Of a DNA stretch of 64,000 nucleotides, positions 50,201 through 58,254 are shown in pieces (positions within the stretch are counted from its first letter, which is position 1; every line of letters begins with the position of its first letter). The translations under genes and the position numbers were made by a program. This DNA comes from Hirundichthys speculiger (lineage: Eukaryota > Chordata > Actinopteri > Beloniformes > Exocoetidae): contig JAGFBZ010002379.1 in the NCBI GenBank assembly GCA_018398805.1, positions 3,051,501 through 3,115,500 on the forward strand, written 5' to 3'. Below the pieces are notes generated by a model. It was not told where the DNA came from, did not search any database, and saw nothing but the letters and a program-made list of their open reading frames with translations.

Positions 50201-53200
50201 GTACACACAAGCTTTACAAATTCAGTGACAGGTTTCAGCCTTTGCCATGTCCCCCATGGTTCAGCTCATGCTGCTGTCACGAGGGTCTCGTCTGCTTCAG
50301 GCTCAAAAGAACCGAGAGAGACTGAGCTAATTCAGGTTAAGTGCCTCCAGGGCACAAAGCAACAAGCCACCTGGGACTTGCCTGCATCACATGAGGAAAG
50401 CTGAGCGTACTTATGTATGTGTGGACCAGGTTCTCACCAATGTGAAATGGGCCATAAAAATACCTGCACTCGTGTTCATCTATCATTTCTTCACCACAGT
50501 GGCAAAATCGACTCACTATTGTTTGACCCATTTCGTCACATTGCACCTCACTTTTCTTTAGCAGTGACAGAAGGTCATTTGCGGAAAGCAGGGTCGACCG
50601 CAAAAAAACGGAGCCACCAATCAGCAATCAGAGACACAGTCAACTGATCAATGAGCACAAATGACGGAAGAGAGCCAGACAACCAGTCTCACAGCAGGGC
50701 CACAGCTCAAGGGCTGGATATGAAACCGGATGTGAGCTCTAGTGGCTGGAATTGATTGTCGTTATCAACCAGAATATTTACAATGCATGACTGGATTTGG
50801 CTCATGCTCATCAGACCTATAACCCTGTTTCAGTCTGCACTGCCTCTCTGCTGGTCTGTCACACGGACACCGCATTAAGTCCTCAAACTAAATTAGGAAA
50901 TCAGTCAAATAAGTTAATTCTATTAGCATGTGAACTGACTTCAAATGTAATAATAACCTCTTCTGTGCATCACAGCCATTATGACTAATTCGCACCCAAG
51001 ATTCTGAAAAAATATCACACAACAGTGATCTTTGTGCAAGTTGCTGACAGGTCACAGATTACCTTGGGAGGCAGCTGGATTCTCATGAGACTTGCAAGAT
51101 CCAAATTTAGAAAAAAAAACAAAACAAACATCTTTCCAGGCTCCAAACTGTGCATTATTGCTCGGGCCACAGTTGTTTTGGATGATTCAGCGGCTCCAGA
51201 TGAGATTTGAGTCATTAGATCCTACAGCATATCTTGGTTACATCAGTTATAGTTATATTGGAGCATTTCTTCCTTGACAGAAGGGCAAACAATGATGAAT
51301 GCTTTGATTCAATGCAGAAGTTCTGGCTCTAATCTGACTAAGCTTCATTTATAAATTGTGATTGCTAACAGCAGTGCACGCAAATGTGCAATGTTTTTTA
51401 ACCTGCCATATGCTGTATACATGACATATGTGAGCACAATAACGGTCTCTGCTCAAAACTCAAGAACATAAACTTAGTTCAGTTGTTACAAAACCATCAA
51501 AAGTAAGTCAGAAGCTGAGAGTAATTCTGGATATGTTCATTTTTGAATGTCTACTAGCACCACCATTCCCCACTTTGCTATATACCTCATACATTGATTA
51601 AAATAAAAACCTTTGTGTAAATTTTGCGTAATATAATTCCTTACACTGAGGTGCATGTTTTTGTCTAAAACTCTTGCCCTATTTAACTTTATTCTTTATA
51701 GCCAGTAAGCCCAAAAGCAAAGGTTCTTCCTCCACACGTGCCAGTAAACCTTCTGCTTTCAGTGTTTGTATTTGAGTAATGAGCTGTTTTTCATGTGTCT
51801 CTTCTATGACTCTTCTTCTATAACTACAGTATGTCAGCAGCGTGGTGGTGGTATTTTCCTCAGACTACAGCGAGCTTAAACAGCAACGATGCTGTGACAA
51901 CGTGACAGTTTATCCGTGCAATAACTAACGTGTCGAGCATGATGGCAGCTTAAGGCAAGATTTGATTTAAGTTATCCTGTGATAGATGGCACGAGACAGA
52001 TGGTTTATCCAATAATCCTGCTAAATATTCTTTGAAAGTGGCTTTTCTTTATCAGTTTCCAACTACGACCTCCCAGATGGTTCTGTTATAAACCATCCGT
52101 CATGTCAGATTAGCTGTCTGAGGGGAAATGTCCCTGATTTGCACATAACAGACTGAAATCACATGTGATTTTGCGATTCGTCTTGTCCATTTATGTGACA
52201 CAGTTTCAACCGTTTTGATGGTGTTTTAGATTTCCTGCGAGGACTATAGTGCAGCTCTATCATATCAGAGTGTTTAGTCATCCCTGTGGGTTAATTATGC
52301 CTCAAGATGAGCTCAGTGTTCACACGATGATGTGGATCAGCAGCTGAAAAAACAAACAAAAAAAAAAAAAACAGACACTGGCATACCTTGGTGGCTTAAT
52401 TTGTAAACTTTGAGAATCTATGATGTAATGTACATGCAGGTATTAAGTCTTGGTTCTTCCAATCATAATCCCAGGTTTAGACCTTGTCTGGGAAAAAAAG
52501 TGTGACCCCCAAATCTACTTAACTTGGCCTTCCTCCCTCTCTGCCCCTCATCAATCCAAAACCCACAAAACATTTTATCCCCCTCCCTCTTCGCATCTCA
52601 CCCCCTTATGTCCCATCTGGGCAATAACAGATAGAGGGATGGAGGCTTCAATAGCGAGAACAGACTTCTCCTGGATGCTGAGTGTGCCCCTCTAATGGGC
52701 CTCGAGGGAAACGAATACAACTCCCTGATCAAATACTTCAAACCAACGTTATTCCAAATTAAATTCCTTGTAAGATGCCATGTGTCTTTTTTAGGTGGAG
52801 ATAAATAGCTGCATGGAGCGTAATTGCCAATTAATTAAACCTTAATTCTATCTGGTAAATATCACAATCTAATTAGAATGTTGATTTGGTGTGACAAAAA
52901 GCCCTTTTAAGGTAGTCTAAAACCCCCTTTTGTAGTTGTTGAAATTTATGATGCACAGATAAGTAGTTTTTAAAAATTGAGAATTGAAACGCAGCTTTAA
53001 AACTCAGGTCGCCTGTATTCTGGTGCCACCTTGTGGTGAATGTGAGTAATAACTAAGAGCTTCATTCTGCAGTTATTTGGAAATGATTTTCTGCAATAAA
53101 GGGATTTAGTTTTCCTCTTAGCCCTAATTTATATATATGAATGAGGTACAGAAACTCCTTGGAAGGGGGAAAAAAATGTCGCTATGGTGAATACGATTCA

Positions 53201-55373
53201 TTAACAAGACAGATTTAAAGAGGCTCTTAAAATCACTTTCTCCCCACCCTCCCTTCTTTTATTATCAGTCTCTATAGGGGGACATAAGCTTTTCAGAATC
53301 TTGGCTCTGCTTTCAAAGGCTTAATGACACCTCCAGCTGACTGGGACATAACTGGAGTCTGAGGTTGAGGGGAAAGCAGGGGAGCTGGGCTGACACACCA
53401 GAGGGGTGCAAGGTCTTTAGCTGGGAGTAAAAAGTGGAAGATTAAATCTATTCCAAAAGAACACAGCCAGTATCTTATTTCATAGTCATGTGTGTTATTA
53501 TAATTTATCCTACATCAGATAATAAGTAAAAGACTTGTTTTTTCTTATCACTTACTTTAAAAAAAGAAGTGCACTGCAGCAGAAACTTGAAAGTCCTTTC
53601 AAATATATTGCTCCAAAATTATGAAAACACTAAATTATTAGTTGTTCATGAAGCAGTTATTAACTACATAAATGAACTACGTCTTTTTGGGTTACAGTAC
53701 ATCGTGCACTTTTTGCTAAGAAAGAGGGAGTACTTCTGTGCACAGACGGAGAGCAGGCCGGTCAGGAGGGCGAACAGGATTGCAGACGGCCAGGCTTAAA
53801 GCAGCATGAGGTGGAAAAAAGCTCCCTCTTATAGCAGTTCTCATTAAAGAAATGAGCTGTGACTGAGCCTGTGCAGCGACAATGTGCTTAAATACATTTA
53901 TCCTCCATTACAGCACAATTAGACTCTATCAATTCATGTGTCACAACTACTGCAGGATTTCAAAAAGGTGCTGCTGGTGGAGTGAGTCAGCTTTACCGGA
54001 ACATTCAGAAACTCCAAAGATACATAATAGGACAGTTTTTGTTTGGGGTTGATGTGTTGTGAGTTTCACGAGGTTGCATGCACATATCTGGTTCCCACCC
54101 ACAAACATTTAGCCCCAAGCTTAGTAACAGGCACCGTCACTAACTGTGCAGACCACCTGACACCATGTCGTACCTCAACAACATCAGCTGCTACATTTTC
54201 TTCATGTACTTGTTTACAGTCTGCAACAGTGTCAACATAAAGTTTATACATGCACCGTGAAACCTGAATCCGGTAAAATGCACTCAATTCAATTAAAAAA
54301 TATAAATAAACAAACTAAAACAAAAAAAAAAATCTAAACATCTGTTTGACACCAGAAAGAGGAGAAAGAGGGACACATGCCAGAGATGTAGAAGAATCAG
54401 AAAAGCTTTCAACCAGCAGGTGGCTCCCTACAGCAACACTGTGGACTGAGCAGGGAGGCACAGTTAAGGTCTACTGAGTGAAGACATAGTTGACGATACA
54501 AATAATGTAACAAGAACTAAAAATCAATTTAAAATAGAGACATTTGTTATTCCTATTCTTACTATACAAGTATATCTTAGATGGATACACTTATAAAGAC
54601 AATCAACCACATGCTGTGTCACCCACCCAGTGTTTCTTTTACTTGACATTTTTAATCAATGACAGGACAAGTGTCTCTGCAGATTTCTGTGATTATCTGG
54701 CTCTCATGTCTTCATGTGATAATCAAACCATTAAGTGAAACCCAGTTGTGCACATGAGGCTGTGAGGCTCTCTTACACCTGATCCCTCGGTCTACCAACG
54801 CTGTTGAATCAGTCCTCTCCTCCTCCTTAATCATGACCAGTCTCACAAATAAAAAGCCAGCTGAGCCCCAAACCCACGATATCAATTAAGTGATTAACTC
54901 TTCAAGTGGCCAGTACAAAAGAAAAAAAAAAAAAAACAACTGATGAACAAAAGAACAGTTAAAGTTGACAGTTTGAGAAGCTGCAAAGCAGGGAGACAAA
55001 AATAGAAAATAACCCCCTGTTCCTTCAATAAGTGATGATTCACCAACTATGAAAGAACAAACTAACATTTTTTTCAGGAGAAGCAAACGCAAGCATACAT
55101 GCCCACTCAAAAGCAACTCAATGCAACATGATTACCTCAGAATATTTGTCACTTATCACAGTACCCCTTGCAGGTCACACATGGAAGAGTACCAGTTTAT
55201 CCAATCACTAACCAGCCATTACCCATTAGGCCTTTAACACACAGAGAGGGGTCTGTCTGGTAGATACACTGCAAGCTATTATTGACAGACCAAGCCTCGC
55301 CTCATTTAGCTCCAAATCATAATCATATTACAGAGAAAGAATCAACTGGATATCTGTAACTTGCATATGCAGA

Positions 55374-55417
<44 letters not shown>

Positions 55418-58254
55418 GGTCATGGAAAAAATTATTAGACCACCATTTTTTCTTCACTTTCTTGTTCATTTTAATACCTGGTACCACTAAACGTCATCAT
55501 GTGACTAAAACAGACAGAAAAGAAAACACTGAATGCATAAAAGCAGTTTTTTTGGCAGTACAACGCCATAGCTATTGATGTAAAAACTTAAGTGATTTAG
55601 GTTATAATCAAGAAAACCATGGAAAATGGTAAGATATCAGCTCTTAAATAAAACTCTTATGAGCAATCTTTGTGGTTATCGTTATGTTTGTCCAAACAAA
55701 TGTACCTTTAGTTTTACCAGGCATTTAAAATGAACAAGAAACTGAAGAAAACAAGGGTGGTCTAATAATTTTTTTCCATGACTGTATATATATATAAAAA
55801 TCAGTAACTATGGACCATTCACACAAAACAAAGGGGAAACTGAAAAATTTAAATGGACAAGGTTGCTTTGAGAGGAAAAAAAATCTGGATCTACACTCAT
55901 TTTACAGTTGAATGACCCTAACAAACCCCTAACCCCCAAAAGAGAGAGAGACATACACATAGAGAATAGAGAGAGAGAGAGACATACACATAGAGAATAG
56001 AGAGAGAGAGAGAGAAAGAGGGAATGGGTGAAATCCCCTTATTTCTTCATCTCATTAAGCTGAGTGTCATGCTCTCTACTCCATTGTTCCAGCCACTGAG
56101 GGGTTTCATGCACATTCAGACTAAGTGTATGCTTGTCTGTACTCGTAAGTGGTTGAGTGTAGTTGGAAACTAATAGATAAAAGTGAATTTATGTCCTCGG
56201 GTCCGAGTTGAATGTTGTGGAAAACAGAGAATGTATGAAGAAAAGATAAACTTGTGCACTTTACAACTTTTTTCTGCATCTCCTTTTTTTCTCCATTGAA
56301 TGGGAAAGGTGGTTAAGTTTGTGTGCATGAAACTAGAAAGGGAAGACGGTGATAAAGATCTGAGATCGAGATCAAACCCCCTGCCAGTTACCAATGCCAA
56401 AATCCTATTAGTCTTCAGCAGTGCTTCCTCCATAAATGCAGTCAATCCATTTCATTTGGTCTCACTTAGTTACTCTCCAAGCCCAGCCTCCCTCAGGTGC
56501 TCTTCCCTGGGGAGCAGTTGGCTCTGATTGGCCGATAGCTGAACCTCCCTTCCCACCAAGGGATTATGGGGGGATCCAGGCAAACACCTGCTCCACCTCT
56601 AAACTGATATGAAAGGAGGGCTGAAGTTAAGAAAGATTCCTGATTCCCAGTAATGTTCAACGAAAAATCCTAAAGACATTCAAAACATATATCACTGAAG
56701 ATTTTGTGCCCACATAAATAAGAGAATCGAGTGAAAAAATTTGCTGATGCACTAAAAACTTCACAAATAACATAAAAACTCAGACAAGGAAGTCAAGGCA
56801 CTCTGATTACAAATGAGCCAAGTGACAAATTGAGTGTGTTTGTGCAAGAGTCATCTGTTCAGCAGTGCATTAATACACAGTGACTGGGACACCGATTCAG
56901 GCCAACAGTTCTGAGACAATACTGTACCCATGGCAGCAACATCTTGAGCTGTCTGGACATGTTAGCCAAAGCAGGCGTGAGGATGGGCCACGGTTGTCTG
57001 GAAGCCTGATGGCTCTTTATGTAGAGTCAAAGGTGAAAGTGGGTCACATCCATAACCGGACCAGTGTCAGATCCATCACCCCCATACTGTCAGCTTTCTT
57101 ACACTTCCCTCCAGTCCCGGCCCATCACCTCCAGCTGTGAGCCATTATGTCCTGTTCCCAGGGGTAGACACCCATTGAAGCATCTTCAGTTATGTATGTC
57201 CCACATGACACACATAACTGCAAGGATGACAAGGACGATAAATGCAAATAACATGTGCATGAATGGATAAATGCATACTCAAACACATCCAAGCAGAGTG
57301 AAGATCGGCTTCAACAATCCAAATAAAACTTGGAATAAAAGAATACTTCTGCATAAACAGGGGGACCCATTTCCCTGACAATAACTAAAGCGCAATATGA
57401 GAAGGTTGCGTATTTGTGACTCGTAACTGCCATTTCTCAGGATCACAGAGTTTAAGCTTAGAGAGAAGTCCTTCACCAAAGGTGTCTGAAGTCACAAAGC
57501 CACAATCTGCATCTGTGCCACATAGTACACCCAACAACTCATACAAATACTCAAACAAACAGATTTTCACACAAACAAACACAGACGGCACAGATCACTG
57601 AGTTAACAAGGGGAAAGGAAATCACATAATAAGAAGAGACAAAGCCAGGCTTGGCCACATGAGCTTCCACCTCATGTGTCGTGACTCACTGGCACCTAGA
57701 CAAACAGCATACAGCTATTTCCCGCAAACAGTTGAGGTGTCTTAAGTACACTGAAGCAGGTGCTTGTGTCCCAGCCAAGAAGAGTGCACTATCATTATTT
57801 TAACAGGACGGCAACGAGGCGTCGTGTTAAGTCCCATAAGTCGTACTGAGAGGCTAACGGAGGCTGCTACCTGTTTGCTCTTTTACTTTGACAATTTTTG
57901 AGAATCTGCATGACAAAAATCGTCTTCTCTTTAGTCTGTACCTTTGCCATCGTGGCAGGTTTGTGTCTTCCCTGGCGAGTCTTGAGCCACAGGTCCAAGT
58001 AGCGGTTTTGGCGTCCAGAGTGAGTCCTGTTTCTGATGCACCTTTGACACAGAGAGCAGGCGTTTGCGCAGGCAGCCCTCAGACCTGGCAGGGTTGCGGC
58101 TGGGGGACGACTGGGCCTGGAGTTTGTTCCCCATGTTGTTGTCGGGCTTGAAGGAGCACAGTGTTCGCTTATCTCCAGAGGGGTCCACATAGCAGGCCCT
58201 GTGCCAGCAGCTGACCACCGTCTCAGAGGAGAGGCAGTGCACGTATGTGATCAT
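13688..58254 (-). CDS. nhsl1: nhsl1: Nance-Horan syndrome-like protein 1, eight coding exons (distal alternative N-terminus)
   Basis: Coding exons in transcript order: 58254-57942, 34787-34635, 28401-28274, 26247-26043, 23100-22969, 21429-18130, 17112-16980 and 14342-13688. Every junction is GT-AG with agreeing phase, and the sum is 5019 bp (1672 aa plus stop). NHS-family proteins act at lamellipodia and cell junctions. NHSL1 binds the Scar/WAVE complex through Abi and tunes actin-driven migration; zebrafish nhsl1b is needed for facial branchiomotor neuron migration. NHSL1-type signatures: [84 protein letters not shown] plus [15 protein letters not shown], a proline-rich block near residues 1005-1110, [32 protein letters not shown] and [15 protein letters not shown] is less likely ([13 protein letters not shown] rather than its variant there), and the hebp2 neighbour supports NHSL1. 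Whether it is the a or b fish paralogue is not decided. The WAVE-homology first exon of the long isoform is not in the window. Confidence 0.92.
14343..16979 (-). other. nhsl1 last intron; possible conserved non-coding block
   Basis: No exon visible. Around 14880-15160 and 15720-16200 the composition is balanced, with few homopolymers and several homeobox/TAAT and CATTATGGCC-type words. This texture differs from the surrounding simple repeats and resembles vertebrate conserved non-coding elements. Conservation cannot be checked from one sequence. Confidence 0.4.
16980..17112 (-). CDS. nhsl1: nhsl1 penultimate coding exon
   Basis: 133 bp, flanked by GTCCCAG and GTACTT splice sites. Encodes a variable [13 protein letters not shown] segment, then [19 protein letters not shown], the start of the strongly conserved [13 protein letters not shown] block completed in the last exon. 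It carries phase 2 into the last exon, so the junction codon is Arg. Confidence 0.92.
17113..18129 (-). other. nhsl1 intron with a poly(C)/poly(A) tract
   Basis: Purine/pyrimidine-skewed intron. It has a (TCC)n run at about 17338-17366 and the C24-A14 block at 17645-17682. No exon or transposon recognised. Confidence 0.5.
17645..17682. repeat. Homopolymer block C24-A14
   Basis: An uninterrupted run of 24 C followed directly by 14 A. Long C homopolymers are rare and prone to length errors in sequencing and assembly. Confidence 0.95.
18130..21429 (-). CDS. nhsl1: nhsl1 giant central coding exon (3.3 kb)
   Basis: One 3300-bp exon encoding ~1100 residues (about 311-1410). The acceptor is ...CACAGCAG; use of the CAG three bases earlier would add one Ala. 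Order: [15 protein letters not shown] (~323), DSSCQTE (~349), [19 protein letters not shown] (~361-378), [46 protein letters not shown] (~935), [12 protein letters not shown] (~967), then proline-rich runs (~1005-1110) with many PPPPP cores suited to SH3/EVH1-type ligands, [11 protein letters not shown], and an acidic Glu-rich end before SPKEYDAG. The rest is Ser-rich and probably disordered. A large central exon of this kind is characteristic of NHS, NHSL1 and NHSL2. The donor is CGCAG|GTGAGT at 18130/18129. Confidence 0.95.
21430..22968 (-). other. nhsl1 intron with a perfect 13-bp hairpin
   Basis: No exon or clear transposon. Contains (CTG)n at about 22090-22105 and the inverted repeat at 22344-22377, listed separately. 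A CTCF-like motif with two mismatches lies at about 22930. Confidence 0.5.
22344..22377. repeat. Perfect inverted repeat, 13-bp arms, 8-bp loop
   Basis: TAAGCTGACACCG (22344-22356), loop CCAGTTCA, CGGTGTCAGCTTA (22365-22377): fully complementary arms. The stem is mixed-sequence, not simple repeat. It is too short for a microRNA precursor. It could be a dyad protein-binding site or a relic of a palindromic element. Confidence 0.85.
22969..23100 (-). CDS. nhsl1: nhsl1 coding exon 5
   Basis: 132 bp encoding residues ~268-310: [32 protein letters not shown] and LPDNINQEL. The Lys/Arg-rich [10 protein letters not shown] run is a conserved basic patch and plausible nuclear-localisation signal of the family. 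Splice sites: GGCCACCAG before 23100 and CTAG|GTATGG at 22969. Confidence 0.95.
   Translation of the reverse strand, partial: GQCLTARRASGAPSLTLTPCPAGPRRSNAERLYQGCLTTSTRS
23101..26042 (-). other. nhsl1 intron with a recent local duplication
   Basis: AT-rich intron, no exon seen. Poly-A/T runs at 23750, 24001 and 25440-25460. The notable structure is the 123-bp perfect duplication ending 70 bp from the exon 4 donor. Confidence 0.5.
25656..25973. repeat. Perfect 123-bp direct duplication, period 195 bp
   Basis: 25656-25778 and 25851-25973 are identical over 123 bp (from GACTGTTGTTGAAAAG to CATATTCTAACGAT). The 72-bp spacer repeats the preceding words GATATCA.TTCCAAAAATGTCAG and then AAAATTCAGAAAATGTCAG, so the duplicated unit is longer than the perfect part. 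No divergence at all implies a recent event or an assembly artefact. Confidence 0.95.
26043..26247 (-). CDS. nhsl1: nhsl1 coding exon 4
   Basis: 205 bp encoding residues ~199-267: [20 protein letters not shown], a variable Gly/Glu/Val stretch, then [19 protein letters not shown] and DIVAINVTG. The LPTPEE(R/K)MR and IN(V/I)TG motifs are NHS-family hallmarks. Splice sites: CTCTAG before 26247 and CACAG|GTATGT at 26043. Confidence 0.95.
26651..26705. repeat. Compound (AC)n-C9-(AC)n microsatellite
   Basis: About ten AC units, nine C, then about ten further AC units broken by one CCC. Confidence 0.9.
28083..28096 (+). promoter_or_regulatory. Candidate CTCF binding site
   Basis: CCACTAGAGGGCAG matches the vertebrate CTCF core (CCASYAGRKGGCRS) at all 14 positions. 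It lies in an nhsl1 intron 180 bp from exon 3. Motif match only; occupancy unknown. Confidence 0.5.
28274..28401 (-). CDS. nhsl1: nhsl1 coding exon 3
   Basis: 128 bp encoding residues ~156-198: (E)[19 protein letters not shown], then [20 protein letters not shown] and [22 protein letters not shown] is diagnostic of NHSL1. Splice sites: TCTCCAG before 28401 and AAACAG|GTATGT at 28274. Confidence 0.95.
29367..29553 (-). mobile_element. tRNA-derived SINE
   Basis: On the minus strand the copy starts GGGCCACTGGGTAGCTCCTGG (A-box region at 29531-29544) and has a B-box GGTTGGACTCC (29477-29487) at the right spacing for a tRNA-like pol III promoter. It then reads TTTTGCTGCACATCTTCCCC, a CTCTCTCTCT run and a terminal A-rich tail, the layout of a widespread teleost SINE ('TTTGCTGCATGTC.TTCCCC.CTCTCTC..CC..TTTC.TGTC'). 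It lies in the same orientation as nhsl1. Exact ends are uncertain by about 10 bp. Confidence 0.8.
29744..29795. repeat. (ATGG)13 microsatellite
   Basis: Thirteen perfect tandem ATGG units. Open frames through it encode only a MDGW repeat and are not genes. Confidence 0.95.
29958..29987. repeat. (TG)15 microsatellite
   Basis: Perfect TG dinucleotide run in the same nhsl1 intron, 160 bp from the (ATGG)n tract. Confidence 0.9.
32359..32583 (+). pseudogene. MADF (Myb/SANT-like) DNA-binding domain relict
   Basis: A 74-aa open frame, antisense to nhsl1. After a non-conserved start it reads [20 protein letters not shown], then [14 protein letters not shown] and [14 protein letters not shown], followed by a stop. 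This is the MADF pattern: LI..V...P.LYD, W..IA..(L/V)G, and W(K/R)..RD.F. The frame stops at the end of the third helix, without the basic tail or the BESS/transposon partner regions found in full proteins. In fish such domains occur in MADF-BESS genes and in the second protein of PIF/Harbinger transposons. No splice signals or terminal repeats were found, so I call it a fragment and not an active gene. Confidence 0.6.
34635..34787 (-). CDS. nhsl1: nhsl1 coding exon 2 (first shared family exon)
   Basis: 153 bp encoding residues ~105-155: [40 protein letters not shown] and NLKTALR. This is the exon to which alternative first exons of NHS-family genes splice. Its first two bases (CT) complete a codon begun by the upstream exon. 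Splice sites: TCTCTGCAG before 34787 and CTGCGAG|GTAAAG at 34635. Confidence 0.96.
35465..36108. mobile_element. Non-autonomous DNA transposon with long imperfect inverted ends (Harbinger/ISL2EU-like?)
   Basis: The left end reads GGTTACATGATG...TTTAATTTGGAATTAA...CTGAATTAAA. The right end, reverse-complemented, reads GCGTTTACATGGGAAGTTTAATT...AATTCAGAATTAAA. The words TTTACATGG and AATTCCGAATT recur in both sub-terminal regions. The centre has a short open frame beginning [20 protein letters not shown] (from 35720) and a CATGCGCAGAAAGACCGG patch, a pattern I associate with truncated Harbinger-type fish elements. No transposase remains and the target duplication is unclear. Confidence 0.55.
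41238..41287. repeat. (CA)n microsatellite
   Basis: Interrupted CA run (ACACACGCACACACATATACACACAC...), about 20 units. Confidence 0.85.
42026..42989. mobile_element. Outer hAT-like element, itself interrupted
   Basis: Starts AGAGCTGAGCGATTTTATCG and ends ATCGCTACAGCCCTAT, whose complement (AGGGCTGTAGCGAT) resembles the start. Sub-terminal regions are rich in ATCGATA/CGTATCGTATC words. It is flanked by AGTCCACT (42018-42025) and AGTCCAGA (42990-42997), six of eight bases alike, as expected from an old 8-bp duplication. Without the inner insertion it would be about 470 bp. Confidence 0.6.
42385..42881. mobile_element. Inner hAT MITE nested in the outer element
   Basis: Left terminus CAGTGGTGCGCAAACTGTGG, right terminus (complement) CAGTGGTTGTCAAACTTTTA: the well-known 'CAGTGGTT..CAAACT.GGGTACG' hAT family ends. 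GGTACGTGTACCACCAGTGG follows at the left and CAGGTGGTATG near the right. Flanking octamers AAATAAAT and ATGTAAAT agree at six of eight bases. Confidence 0.75.
45823..46326. mobile_element. hAT non-autonomous element with 7/8 target-site duplication
   Basis: Left end CAGTGGTCCCCGATCCCTGG, with CCGTGGGTCATTTGGTACCG following. The right end, reverse-complemented, reads CAGTGGTCTCCAACCTTTTT, and CGGTCCGTGAAAATATTGCC lies inside it. These are the ends of a widespread vertebrate hAT family ('CAGTGGTCCCCAACC...GGTACCGGGCCG'). Flanking octamers are GTCCACAA (45815-45822) and GTCCACGA (46327-46334), seven of eight identical. No transposase frame. Confidence 0.85.
55378..55412. repeat. (TA)n microsatellite
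   Basis: About 17 TA units directly abutting the left end of a TA-targeting MITE. A shorter (TA)n flanks the other end at 55785-55795. Confidence 0.9.
55415..55784. mobile_element. Tc1/mariner-like MITE with long inverted repeats
   Basis: The left arm GGTCATGGAAAAAATTATTA, then GACCACCATTTTTTCTTCA, TTCTTGTTCATTTTAA and CCTGGTA, is mirrored at the right end (complement: CAGTCATGGAAAAAAATTATTAGACCACC...TTCTTCAGTTTCTTGTTCATTTTAAATGCCTGGTA). Arms match over roughly 70 bp. It sits within TA repeats, consistent with TA target choice. The interior has no coding capacity. Ends are uncertain by a few bases because of the flanking TA/CA repeats. Confidence 0.8.
55944..56021. repeat. (GA)n with a 32-bp tandem unit
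   Basis: GACATACACATAGAGAATAG occurs twice, 32 bp apart, separated and followed by GA runs. Confidence 0.85.
57942..58254 (-). CDS. nhsl1: nhsl1 distal alternative first coding exon
   Basis: An open frame of 104 codons starts at ATG 58254-58252 (an in-frame TAG lies 6 bp upstream) and runs to a good donor, GGCAAAG|GTACAG, at 57942. The leftover G joins the CT of exon 2 (34787) to give Ala, keeping the frame into [10 protein letters not shown]. The peptide begins [17 protein letters not shown] (four Cys in the first 33 residues) and has a second in-frame ATG at codon 41 (MGNKLQAQ) in a stronger context (AACATGG). It is then basic and polar ([18 protein letters not shown]). I do not recognise it as the WAVE-homology exon of long NHS isoforms. 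It would make a shorter isoform lacking that domain. Support is splice phase, length and position; no family match was recalled. Confidence 0.7.

Larger units (their letters stand above)
34788..57941 (-). other. nhsl1 23-kb first intron
   Basis: No splice-flanked open frame with family similarity was found on either strand. It is rich in transposon relics (35465-36108, 41965-43160, 45823-46326, 55415-55784) and simple repeats: (TA)n, several (CA)n, poly-T at 40431-40456, poly-A at 45183-45206. A compact segment at 52690-52920 dense in TAATT/AATTA words looks like a possible regulatory element. The remainder shows nothing I can support. Confidence 0.5.

Noticed and set aside
57867..58190. 107-aa minus-strand open frame overlapping the nhsl1 first exon
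   Set aside because: A different frame of the same exon; its phase does not join exon 2.
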